From the NCBI RefSeq assembly GCF_026130605.1, contig NZ_JANFAU010000014.1, forward strand, positions 42,604 through 106,603: a stretch of 64,000 nt of DNA, written 5' to 3'. The stretch is from Sphingomonas lycopersici (GTDB lineage: Bacteria > Pseudomonadota > Alphaproteobacteria > Sphingomonadales > Sphingomonadaceae). Each line of letters opens with the position of its first letter. The first letter of the stretch is position 1. The notes beneath the pieces are model-generated. The model was not told where the DNA came from, did not search any database, and saw nothing but the letters and a program-made list of their open reading frames with translations. Below are positions 26,224-33,856 of the stretch, piece after piece. The translations under genes were made by a program, and so were the position numbers.

Positions 26224-26622
26224 ATGCCGAGTATGGTGAGGATATTGCTCCTTTTTGCTGCGACCGCACTGTCTGCGTGTGATCAAGGGGCTGACGTGGC
26301 GCCGGCACAATCGAAGGCTGAGACTGCACGCCTGCCGTTCGATCATTCTACAGAGTTTCGTGATGGCTACTCGTTGAGAGTTGCTCGCGAAGGCGGCTTG
26401 GAGTGGAATGGTGCTCCGGTAAGCGACGGCTCGATGAAAAATTATCTTCATCAGTGGTCGCGACTTCCCCGTGCCGCTGGCGGTCTATTTGTCGCGATCC
26501 AGCCGGGCGCCTTGCCGAGCCGAGTAGACTGGGTGCGGCAGCAGGTGATTGATAGCGGTCTGTGCGAGCAGCATCGCTGCTGGGAGGTTGGCTGGGATGT
26601 GAAGCGGCCGGTCGTTAATTGA
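26224..26622 (+). CDS. Hypothetical lipoprotein
   Basis: 132 residues, signal MVRILLLFAATALSACDQG with lipobox LSAC. The mature protein has FRDGYSLRVAREGGLEWNGAPV and a later LCEQHRCWEVGWDV with two close cysteines. The WNG...V..ML-like segment and the C-terminal VDWVRQQVIDSGLC resemble the biopolymer-transport/ExbD-like periplasmic pattern in which residues are laid out as strand-helix-strand, but no transmembrane proton-channel helix is present, so this stays unassigned. An ATG 9 nt downstream is also usable. Confidence 0.65.
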   Translation: MPSMVRILLLFAATALSACDQGADVAPAQSKAETARLPFDHSTEFRDGYSLRVAREGGLEWNGAPVSDGSMKNYLHQWSRLPRAAGGLFVAIQPGALPSRVDWVRQQVIDSGLCEQHRCWEVGWDVKRPVVN

Positions 26623-26671
26623 CCGGTTTCCCGTAAATGATGCTGAAGGCGGAATAGGGGCTTTCCACCGA

Positions 26672-27019
26672 CTAACGGAACTCCCGGATCACCTCGATCT
26701 TGCCGATGATCGCCGCGTTGAAGGCGTCCATCTCTTCCGCTGGTATCCAATATTCGAGATGCGCCCGCCCTCCTGCCTCCTGCACCGCGTATGCAGCAAG
26801 GTAGGATGACTTGACCTCGAAGCGCGTCACATAGCCTGACCCGCTCGCTGGCACATTCCAGTCGCGAGCAATCTTGACCGCGTAATCCTCCGAAAGGACC
26901 GGATAAAAAATAGGCTGGTCAGGCAATCGGTGCGGAAAGGCGGTCATGCCGGCCTTCTCGATAAGCTCAAGCTCTTGCGGTCCGACAGGCCGCCATAGTG
27001 TCGTCGTCTGCTCGCCCAT
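26672..27019 (-). CDS. Hypothetical protein, 'ADP-ribosylation/crystallin J1'-named family
   Basis: 115 residues, soluble. The pattern LWRPVGPQELELIEKAGMTAFP, then RLPDQPIFYPVLSEDYAVKIARDWN, then GSGYVTRFEV and LEYWIPAEEMDAFN is one I associate with a small conserved family usually annotated, with little evidence, as ADP-ribosylation/crystallin J1. Its biochemical role is not established to my knowledge. The start is the ATG before GEQTTTLW; an in-frame ATG 39 nt upstream adds a poorly conserved leader. The family label is from memory and moderately sure. Confidence 0.7.
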   Translation of the reverse strand: MGEQTTTLWRPVGPQELELIEKAGMTAFPHRLPDQPIFYPVLSEDYAVKIARDWNVPASGSGYVTRFEVKSSYLAAYAVQEAGGRAHLEYWIPAEEMDAFNAAIIGKIEVIREFR

Positions 27020-27129
27020 GGCGACAAAGTGCCACGTTCTATGTTCGCCCGCCAGCATGCCGTGCCGAAAGCCGTTGAATGATTTCCATCCATCCCAAAC
27101 TGTCTGGCCGGTTATGCGATCAGAGTGCT

Positions 27130-27175
27130 ATGGCGTAAGTATAGTGATCATTACTATCGGTCGCGGCCCGCCACC
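27130..27175. repeat. 46-nt direct repeat, copy 1
   Basis: ATGGCGTA-G-ATAGTGATCAT followed by ACTATCGGTCGCGGCCCGCC. Matches 27646-27691 with only 3 differences. It contains the small palindrome ATAGTGATCATTACTAT. The end of this copy runs directly into the tRNA-flank-like repeat at 27169-27202. Confidence 0.8.
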
Positions 27176-27202
27176 CTACGCTATGATGCGCGGGGACCCG
27201 CC
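27169..27202. repeat. 34-nt imperfect copy of tRNA-Ser 3' end and flank
   Basis: CGCCACCCTACGCTATGATG and the following GCGCGGGGACCCGCC match the sequence that begins at the CGCCA end of tRNA-Ser (17310-17343) with 3 mismatches in 34 positions, same orientation. Candidate right attachment-site-like repeat of the accessory segment. Confidence 0.6.
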
Positions 27203-27257
27203 GGGGTACGTTTGTGCGCCACTAGCGGGCATTCTCGATAAGCATCAGAATGCGGTG

Positions 27258-27590
27258 ATGCGAATATCCACCCGATCGACAACTGTGGCGTTGACCTTGC
27301 TCCTGTTAATAGCAGCGGCGGCGATCGCGACACTCTATCCGTTGGCAACCCGCCCCACGTTTCGGCCGGGTGACGAAGCGTTCATCGAGAGGGCTAAGGC
27401 GGACGCTCGCGCGAACTTCCGGGGCGCGGATGCATATGAGCGCAATGCCTTCCCTGTCGTTATGCGTTTGTCCGATCGAACTTGCGTAGAGCTTCGCTCA
27501 TATAAAACAGATGGAGCGGGAAGTTATATCGCCTGTTACGATCGCCAAGCCGGGAAGAAAATCGAAGAGGGCTTTGGCGTGGGATTCTGA
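27258..27590 (+). CDS. Hypothetical membrane-anchored/exported protein
   Basis: 110 residues. The N-terminus, MRISTRSTTVALTLLLLIAAAAIATLYPLA, is an uncleaved signal anchor or signal peptide. The periplasmic part contains RAKADARANFRGADAYERNAF and ends VELRSYKTDGAGSYIACYDRQAGKKIEE, two cysteines included. The ATG is used; a GTG directly before it is in frame. Lies between the two copies of the 46-nt repeat. Family not recognised. Confidence 0.6.
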   Translation: MRISTRSTTVALTLLLLIAAAAIATLYPLATRPTFRPGDEAFIERAKADARANFRGADAYERNAFPVVMRLSDRTCVELRSYKTDGAGSYIACYDRQAGKKIEEGFGVGF

Positions 27591-27645
27591 GCAACGGCGT
27601 TTTAATCCCCCAAAATCATCCCGTAACCTACGCTATCGTAGCAGC

Positions 27646-27691
27646 ATGGCGTAGGCATAGTGATCATCACTATCGGTCGCGGCCCGCCACC
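27646..27691. repeat. 46-nt direct repeat, copy 2
   Basis: Second copy of the repeat at 27130-27175, same orientation, 3 mismatches. The two copies flank one small gene, which would allow its deletion by recombination. Confidence 0.8.
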
Positions 27692-27723
27692 TTTGCCGCA
27701 GATCGCGGCGCAAATTTTACCAG

Positions 27724-28110
27724 CTAGCTCCTCGGGGCGACCTTCCACGGATCGATCACCGTCATGCCGGCGGCGCGAAACGCGCCGGTGTCGCGGCTCG
27801 CGACGGCAAATCCGCGCGATGCGGCAATGGCGGCGATATATCCGTCAGGGGTGGGGAAGCCCTTATCGCTGATGCGTGCCTCGACCGCGAGATCGGCATA
27901 ATGGCGCGCTGCCGACAGATCGAAAGGCAGAATGCGTCCGTCGAACAGCGCGAGGAGCCCCTCCAAAATCGCCGCAAGCTTTTCTTTGCGCCGGCCCGCG
28001 GGAAGCGCGCCGATGCCGAATTGCAGTTCGGCGATCGTCACGCTCGAAAGATACAGCGTTTCGGCGGATTCTTCGTCCAGCCAGGCCTGCACCGCGGCGC
28101 CGGCCGCGTG
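27724..28110 (-). pseudogene. VapC-type PIN-domain toxin, 5' truncated
   Basis: The readable part (about 125 residues) is a clear VapC-like PIN domain from VQAWLDEESAETLYLSSVTIAE, LQFGIGALPAGRRKEKL, the ILPFDLSAARHYADL region to GYIAAIAASRGFAVASRDTGAF. The N-terminal LDTN segment carrying the first catalytic Asp is missing: the sequence before AVQAWLDEE is unrelated and runs into the next gene's promoter. No antitoxin gene precedes it. PIN toxins need the N-terminal Asp for Mg2+ and RNA cleavage, so this copy should be inactive. An open frame continues upstream, but that is not family-like. Confidence 0.75.
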
Positions 28111-28223
28111 CTGTTTTCCCGTATTGGAACATCGCGTACCCCGGCGCCCGCAGCGAAGGTTCCACAGCGTCCGTCCGCATGCTAATGCCCGCGCTGACAT
28201 AGGAAATCGCTCGAAGGGACGGG

Positions 28224-29024
28224 ATGCAGAGCGCGATCGTGCAATTCGGGACGGATGCGCTGCGGCTGTTCATCTGGCTCGTGATCCTCTCCGCGATCTT
28301 CATCCCGCTCGAACGGTTCTTCGCGATCGCGCACAATGATCGGCCGCGCTCGCCGGTGAAGGGCGAGATCGGCTATTATTTCCTCAACAACCTGCTTCCC
28401 CCGCTGCTCATCGCGATGCCGCTCGCCGCGCTCGCCGCCGGCGGGCGCGCATTGCTCCCCGAGGCGTGGCTCGCGCTGATCCGCGGCCTGCCCTTCGCCG
28501 CGACCCTGGGGATCGCGCTGATCCTGTCGGAGATCGGGGGTTATTGGGGGCATCGGCTGTCGCACGAATGGCCGATCCTGTGGCAATTCCACGCGCGGCA
28601 TCACCAGCCCGCGCACGTCAATTGGCTGACCAATACGCATGCCCATCCGGTCGACATGATCTGGTCGCGGCTGACCGCCTTGTTCCCGGTCTATGCGCTC
28701 GGCTTCGCCAATCCGACATTGGGGGAGCAGGGGATGATCCCGGTGATCATCACGCTGTTCAACGCGATCGGATCCTTCTTCATCCACGCCAATGTGCGCT
28801 GGCGGTTCGGCCCGGTCGAGGCGCTGATCGTCACCCCGGCCTTTCATCACTGGCATCACGCCAATGACGAGTGGCGTGATCACAATTATGCGACGATCCT
28901 GCCGGTGATGGATCGCATTTTCGGCACCCATCACCTGCCCGATCATTTCCCGCCCTGCTACGGCATAGACGATGAGAAGGACATGGCGCCGTTGCTGCCC
29001 TTCTCCGGGGAGCGGCGCGGCTGA
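28224..29024 (+). CDS. Sterol desaturase/fatty acid hydroxylase family protein
   Basis: A 266-residue integral-membrane di-iron hydroxylase. The histidine clusters that bind the two irons are intact: GHRLSHEW, then HARHHQPAHVNWLTNTHAH, and C-terminal AFHHWHHAN. Four or so hydrophobic helices lie around them (LFIWLVILSAIFIPL, PPLLIAMPLAALAAG, PFAATLGIALILSEIGGYWG, MIPVIITLFNAIGSFF). Members hydroxylate or desaturate lipids, sterol-like compounds or carotenoids; the substrate here is unknown. ATG start. A hairpin overlaps its stop codon. Confidence 0.9.
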   Translation: MQSAIVQFGTDALRLFIWLVILSAIFIPLERFFAIAHNDRPRSPVKGEIGYYFLNNLLPPLLIAMPLAALAAGGRALLPEAWLALIRGLPFAATLGIALILSEIGGYWGHRLSHEWPILWQFHARHHQPAHVNWLTNTHAHPVDMIWSRLTALFPVYALGFANPTLGEQGMIPVIITLFNAIGSFFIHANVRWRFGPVEALIVTPAFHHWHHANDEWRDHNYATILPVMDRIFGTHHLPDHFPPCYGIDDEKDMAPLLPFSGERRG

Positions 29025-29041
29025 CCCGACCTGATCGGGTC
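29023..29041 (+). terminator. Hairpin at the end of the hydroxylase gene
   Basis: GACCCGA and TCGGGTC form a 7-bp stem around CCTGA, starting inside the stop codon, followed by GTTTCC. The T-run is weak, so termination is possible but not certain. Confidence 0.35.
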
Positions 29042-29431
29042 GTTTCCTGCTTCGCCGGGCCGACAGCTTCGGCAGATCGCGCCGACCGGAAAATGTAAAG
29101 TTTTGTCACGCTATTTAATAAGTCGCTTCCATGTGGCAGGCAGGGCGCATTTTATCGCTTATATGGCGCGAACGTTCCAATATTTCTGAGAATGTTCGAG
29201 AAATGAAATCCCCACAACTGAAATATTCACTGATATTTGTCGTGCAAAGCGTGCGTAACTGCAAGGTTGCGGGGCGATTTCTTCGCTGCGGCGAGGTCGT
29301 ATTTACGGATAGTAAACCTTTCTAGCTCACTTTAATTTCACGTTTTTTATTGGTTTCGTTTCGGAGCCGATTTGAAAAGCGGCCTCCCCCGCAGCGAAAG
29401 GGGGTGGCCCTGTTTGTGTAGGAATGACGTC
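29042..29431. promoter_or_regulatory. AT-rich leader of the haemagglutinin-like gene
   Basis: About 390 nt without a convincing gene, strikingly A+T-rich from 29090 to 29370. It holds two boxes, GAACGTTC at 29170 and GAATGTTC at 29190, exactly 20 nt apart (two helical turns), which look like a regulator site. A 64-codon open frame at 29131-29325 is not family-like. Confidence 0.35.
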
Positions 29432-31270
29432 ATGACCCGGTGCAACCCCCTCTCTCCCCCGGAGCGGACTGGCATCCTGAAGCGCGCGGCGAATCGCTAC
29501 CGCAATCATCTGCTTTCTTCGATGTCAGCGGTAGCATTCGGCTGCTCCGCAAGCGCCGCGCTGGCACAGACCCTCCCGACCGGCGGACAGGTGCAGGCCG
29601 GCACCGCGACGATCGCGTCGGGCGGCGCGGGCAAGCTGCAGGTCAGCCAGGCATCGGGCAAGGCGATCATCGACTGGCAGAGCTTCTCGATCGGCGCGGG
29701 CGGCGAGGTCCGCATCGACAATGGCGCCGGGGCGACGCTCAACCGCGTCACCGGGCAGTCGCTCTCGGCAATCGACGGCGTGCTTTCCGCCACCGGTTCG
29801 GTCTATCTGCTCAACCCCAACGGCGTGGTCATCGGCAAGTCGGGCGTGGTCAACACCGGGGGCAATTTCCTCGCGTCGACCGGGCGCATCTCGAACGAGG
29901 AATTCCTCGCCGGCGGCACGCTCAACATCGGCAACATGAGCAGCGCCAAGGTGGTCAACCTTGGCCGCGTCGGCTCGCTCGGCGGCAGCGTCGCGCTGGT
30001 CGGCGTCACCGTCGACAACAAGGGCGAGATTTCTGCGCCCAAGGGCACCGCCACCGGAAATGCCGCTGGATCGCGCTACGGCGGGCTGATCGGCGTCGTC
30101 GATACCGTCAACATCAACACCTCGTTCGCCACTGGCAACGTGTCCGGCAACAAGCAGGTCGGCGGGCTCGTCGGGATGACGATGAACAATGTCACCCTGG
30201 CGGATGTCTATGCGCAAGGCAGCGTGCGCGCCACCACGACGACCGACGCCGACGGCTATGTCGGCGGGCTGGTCGGGCTCGCCGATCCGACCGGCGGTAC
30301 GCAATATGTCACCAATGCCTATGCCTCGGGCGCGGTGAGTGCCGCCGGCCTCAATCCGCAAATCGGCGGGTTGCTCGGCGGATGGGGCGGCACTAGCGGC
30401 GGAACGGTCGTCGTCACCAACGGCTATTGGGATTCGGCGGCCACCGGCCAGGCGGCGGCGGCGCCGGCGACCGGCGCAGGGGGTACGCTGCGCTACGCGA
30501 CCGGCACCGCGACGCCGACGACGAGCAACAATACCACCAGCACCAGCTCGGCGGGCGCACGAACCACCGCGCAGCTGAAAAGCGGCGCGCTGCCGGCCAA
30601 TTTCAACACCGACGTCACCGCCAACGGCAACCCGTGGCGTGCCGGGCAGGGGCTTTATCCCTATTTCGGGCTTCCCGGCTACACCCCCGCCGGTTCGCAG
30701 TCGATCAACGGGACGGCCTATATGCTGGCCGGGGCGCCGGCGGGATCGGGCGGAATCTCGCTCTACCTCAACGGTGCGGTGCTGGCATCCGGTATCACCG
30801 CCAACGCGACGACCGGCGCCTATTCGGCCTTCGTCGGCGCGGGAACCGTTTCGGCGACGAGCAAATTGGGCGGCACGCTGACATTGAGCGGCGCCAGCGC
30901 GGTCGCAGGCGCGAGCTATACCGACGCGCCGATATTCTCGTCGGGCAATGTCACCGGCTTCGATATCAAGGAAGGCGTGCTGCTGGGCACCTCCTCGGCG
31001 ACCACCAACAGCACGTTGCAGGCCGATCTCGGCGCAACCTTCGGCGCATCGACTTATAGCGGCCTCACCTCGACGCTGTCCGCGGAGCGCCGCGCCAATC
31101 CCTTCCGCCGTTATGGCGCGCATCAGGCGGCGCCGGGTTCGCGCTATTCGGTCGGGCTCGGGCTCGCTTATGTCGGTGCGGCGGTGGCGCGGCACGGCGG
31201 CGAGATCACATGCGCGCCGAACACGCCGCACGGCACGCGCTTCACGCTCCGCTTCCCCGCGCTCGCCTGA
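29432..31270 (+). CDS. Filamentous-haemagglutinin-type (TPS) protein fused to a histidine-kinase C-terminal tail
   Basis: 612 residues. Residues 1-46 form a long signal sequence (KRAANRYRNHLLSSMSAVAF... ALAQ). Residues 47-205 are a TPS/FHA N-terminal secretion domain, with NRVTGQSLSAIDGVLSATGS and LLNPNGVVIGKSGVVNTGGNF. Residues about 215-335 carry GLUG-type repeats (YGGLIG, VGGLVG, VGGLVG, IGGLLGG). Ser/Thr/Gly-rich passenger follows to about 550. The last 60 residues are unrelated: SVGLGLAYVGAAVARHGGEI and GTRFTLRFPA are the G2 box and end of a histidine-kinase ATPase domain, without the N, D and F boxes. So the passenger end has been replaced by a kinase tail, probably by deletion. TPS proteins are usually far longer, and no TpsB partner is present here. 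Probably non-functional as an adhesin. Confidence 0.75.
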   Translation: MTRCNPLSPPERTGILKRAANRYRNHLLSSMSAVAFGCSASAALAQTLPTGGQVQAGTATIASGGAGKLQVSQASGKAIIDWQSFSIGAGGEVRIDNGAGATLNRVTGQSLSAIDGVLSATGSVYLLNPNGVVIGKSGVVNTGGNFLASTGRISNEEFLAGGTLNIGNMSSAKVVNLGRVGSLGGSVALVGVTVDNKGEISAPKGTATGNAAGSRYGGLIGVVDTVNINTSFATGNVSGNKQVGGLVGMTMNNVTLADVYAQGSVRATTTTDADGYVGGLVGLADPTGGTQYVTNAYASGAVSAAGLNPQIGGLLGGWGGTSGGTVVVTNGYWDSAATGQAAAAPATGAGGTLRYATGTATPTTSNNTTSTSSAGARTTAQLKSGALPANFNTDVTANGNPWRAGQGLYPYFGLPGYTPAGSQSINGTAYMLAGAPAGSGGISLYLNGAVLASGITANATTGAYSAFVGAGTVSATSKLGGTLTLSGASAVAGASYTDAPIFSSGNVTGFDIKEGVLLGTSSATTNSTLQADLGATFGASTYSGLTSTLSAERRANPFRRYGAHQAAPGSRYSVGLGLAYVGAAVARHGGEITCAPNTPHGTRFTLRFPALA

Positions 31271-31275
31271 GCGAT

Positions 31276-31722
31276 CTAGCGCCGGGGCGATACCGCGGCG
31301 CGTGCCAGCGCGGGCAGTAGTGCCGCTTCCTTGCCGACGCATCGCGCGGTGATCGCGCCCGATCGACGCAACACCGTCCCGCTCGCGCGATCGATCATCG
31401 CGAGGATCAAAACATAGGCCTGCCGACGGCACAGCCCGATCGCGCGCGGCGCGGGCGGCGAAACGATCGTCGCGCCGCCGGCGCCCGCGACTGTTACGCC
31501 GGGCGGGCGGATCGCGAAGCCGATCTCGACCCGCGTCGGCGCATCCTGTGCCTCGCGATAGCCGGCGGCGTGCAGCGCATCGCGGACCGCATCGGCGACG
31601 TCGGCGCGCCGCGTCTCGCCGATCGAGAACGGCGGTTGCGCAGCGGCAGGGGGCGGCGCATCGCCGAACGGGCGAACCGTCGGGGCGCATGCCGCGATCA
31701 GCAAGGCGCCGACCGGGGGCAT
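31276..31722 (-). CDS. Hypothetical lipoprotein (DUF4136-like shape)
   Basis: 148 residues with a short lipoprotein signal, MPPVGALLIAACAPTV; lipobox IAAC. The mature part has FSIGETRRADVADAVRDALHAAGY and RVEIGFAIRPPGVTVAGA, the layout of small outer-membrane lipoproteins that pair strand-helix-strand units. A cysteine near RCVGKEAALL is present. The stop is close behind the chimeric gene's stop on the other strand (convergent, 5 nt). The family is a guess from shape only. Confidence 0.6.
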   Translation of the reverse strand: MPPVGALLIAACAPTVRPFGDAPPPAAAQPPFSIGETRRADVADAVRDALHAAGYREAQDAPTRVEIGFAIRPPGVTVAGAGGATIVSPPAPRAIGLCRRQAYVLILAMIDRASGTVLRRSGAITARCVGKEAALLPALARAAVSPRR

Positions 31723-31786
31723 CGCGCGCCACCGTCGCCGGGAACGCCCGATGGCGCGACGACAACCCGCGCGGCAGGGCCGGGAA

Positions 31787-33370
31787 TTATTGCGTCGATG
31801 TATCCGCACGCGCCGCACCCAGCTCGATCGCCGCGCCGGCCCGCCCGGGCCTCGTCGGCACCGCCACGATCTTGTTTTCGCGCAACGCGGCGGCGATCGC
31901 GGCGGCGCGGCGCTGATCGAGCGTCGCGCGTTCCGACACGGGCTCGCGGAGCCCCGGCACCGACAGCGCGGTCCAGTTCCAGCGCCGCGCCGCCCAGATC
32001 GCGGTCGACAGCGCCGTCTTGCCGGCGTCGTCGAGCTGATCCGAGCCGCTGGCGAAGGCGATCGGGGGCAGGTCGAGTCCGGCCGGCGGGACGATCGCGA
32101 TCGACCAGCCGTTGATCTGCGACGCGACGCGCGTTTCGAGCAGCCGATAGGCGAGAAGCGACGCGCCGGGCAGCGGCTGCGCGGCGGTCACCGCGCGCCG
32201 CGCGTCGCGATCGAGCAGCACATCGCTCGGCTTGGCGCCGGCGGTGATGGCGAGCAGTCGCACGATCTCCGACCCTTCTTCGCGCAGCCGTTGTTGCTCC
32301 TGCGCCTGGGTGAAGGCGGCCTGCTCCTGATCGATTGCCGCCGAGCCGGGGTCGACCAGCACCTGATCGGCCTGGAGTGACACCGGCTGCCCGAGCTTCG
32401 CTTCGACCGCCTGCGCCAATATCTGCGGGCGAAGCGCGTTGGAACGCGGTGCGATCACCACCGCGCGGATGGCGATCGGGTTCACCTTATAATCGATGTC
32501 GAGCTGGGCGACGCGGGCGTCCTTGCCATAGCTGGTGTTGAGGACGCTCCGCACCTGCGTCGCGATCACCGCTTCGCGCGCGATCTGGTTGAGCGAGATG
32601 CCCAGCGGAATGGCCATCACGAGGAATGCGCCGACGAGGAGCCCGGTCTGCGCCCAGGTCTGCTGTTCGGACAACCGGTGTCCGAAGCCGTACAGCTGCG
32701 CCATGATCATCGCCGACAGCGTGATCGTCACGAAGTTGGTCCCGAACAGCGCGGCCGCGCCGCCCGCGATCGCGAAATTGCCGACCGCCAGCCCGTAGCC
32801 GACGGTCGCCAGCGGCGGCATCAACGCGGTGGCGATCGCCACCCCGACGATCGTCTCTCCGCGCCCGCGGATCAGCGCGAAAGTGCCGGCGAGCGCGGAG
32901 AACATCGCGACGAGCAGGTCGAACAGATTGGGGCGCGTCCGCGCCAATATCTCGGCGGTCGTTGCCTTGAGCGGGGAAAGGAGTACGACCAGCGCGGTGA
33001 AGCCGATCGCCAGCGCCGACGCGACGGCGAGCGCGACGATCGAGCGCCGCATCTCGGTGAAGTCGAACAGCGCGAGGCTGAAGCCGAGACCCATGATCGG
33101 GCCCATCAGCGGCGAGATCAGCATCGCGCCGATCACCACCGCCGGCGACGATTGCAGCAGCCCGAGCACCGCGATCCCCGCCGACATGATCGTCATGAAG
33201 GCAAAGCGCGCGGACCAGCCGCTATCCTCGGCGACGCGCGCCATTACGCCCTCGTGATCGACCGCGCTGGACACATGCGCCCGCCACCATCTGCGCACCC
33301 GGCGTAGCGCAGGCACGCGACTTGAAAGAGGAGCGGCAGCGGAGCTGGTGGCAGACGACGTGCTGTTCAT
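31787..33370 (-). CDS. DUF389 membrane protein with C-terminal OmpA-like extension
   Basis: 527 residues. The DUF389 core starts near residue 50: ARFAFMTIMSAGIAVLGLLQ, SSPAVVIGAMLISPLMGPIM, then further helices (SIVALAVASALAIGFTALVVLL, LLVAMFSALAGTFALIRGRGE, VGVAIATALMPPLATVGYGLAVG, GTNFVTITLSAMI). About six or seven helices in all. The C-terminal half (about 300-527) is soluble and ends with FASGSDQLDDAGKTALSTAI and QRRAAAIAAALRE, a pattern like an OmpA peptidoglycan-binding domain. DUF389 proteins have no settled function. Start at ATG before NSTSSATSS; the open frame extending further left on this strand is antisense to the AraC gene. Confidence 0.85.
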   Translation of the reverse strand: MNSTSSATSSAAAPLSSRVPALRRVRRWWRAHVSSAVDHEGVMARVAEDSGWSARFAFMTIMSAGIAVLGLLQSSPAVVIGAMLISPLMGPIMGLGFSLALFDFTEMRRSIVALAVASALAIGFTALVVLLSPLKATTAEILARTRPNLFDLLVAMFSALAGTFALIRGRGETIVGVAIATALMPPLATVGYGLAVGNFAIAGGAAALFGTNFVTITLSAMIMAQLYGFGHRLSEQQTWAQTGLLVGAFLVMAIPLGISLNQIAREAVIATQVRSVLNTSYGKDARVAQLDIDYKVNPIAIRAVVIAPRSNALRPQILAQAVEAKLGQPVSLQADQVLVDPGSAAIDQEQAAFTQAQEQQRLREEGSEIVRLLAITAGAKPSDVLLDRDARRAVTAAQPLPGASLLAYRLLETRVASQINGWSIAIVPPAGLDLPPIAFASGSDQLDDAGKTALSTAIWAARRWNWTALSVPGLREPVSERATLDQRRAAAIAAALRENKIVAVPTRPGRAGAAIELGAARADTSTQ

Positions 33371-33856
33371 GCGCTGCTGGTGGCCAACAAGCGCAAAATG
33401 CGCAAGCCGTCTCGTTCGGTTGTGTCGCGTCCGGCGATACGCATGGGGATAGATATCCCTGAGATATGCGGGAAAGTACACCGCCATTATGAGGGTAAAT
33501 ATTCCGTTATCCGTATTACTTATATCTGCATCCCGTGACGCGGATAAGCCAATGACGATTTGGGGTGACGGCGATGAATGCGATGTATTTACCAACGGCA
33601 AGATCGTTGCGCGCGATTTCGGCAACAGCGGCACGCTCTTGTTCGGATGAGGTGTCACGACACCGCCGGATTTGTTTGGCGCATCGGCATATGTCGGGCC
33701 GGACGCGACGGCGCCGGTGACACGACTTGACCGAAATTTACACGGGGTCGATAAATTTCCGGGCTCGGGCGCCGGTATGCCGATTTCGGTCTGCGCCGCC
33801 GCCGGGGGCGATGCGTGGGACGGCCGCTCGATGGCCGATGTGATGGGAAGATTTGA
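33371..33856. promoter_or_regulatory. Divergent intergenic region, no clear gene
   Basis: 486 nt between the DUF389 gene (minus) and the AraC gene (plus). The centre (33470-33560) is A+T-rich, with ATATCCCTGAGATAT-type inverted sequence and TATTCCGTTATCCGTATTAC, suitable for promoters in both directions. A 33-codon open frame at 33552-33653 encodes an acidic Gly/Asp-rich peptide but lacks support as a gene. Confidence 0.4.

Noticed and set aside
29131..29325. A 64-codon frame in the A+T-rich leader
   Set aside because: No ribosome site, unusual residue content and no family; better explained as regulatory DNA.
29525..31765. A 746-codon minus-strand frame across the haemagglutinin-like gene
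   Set aside because: Low-complexity Arg/Ala composition and no motifs; the plus strand shows clear TPS and GLUG sequence.
33552..33653. A 33-codon acidic frame (GDGDECD, then NGKIVARDFGNSG)
   Set aside because: Too short and unsupported; it lies in the divergent promoter region of two genes.
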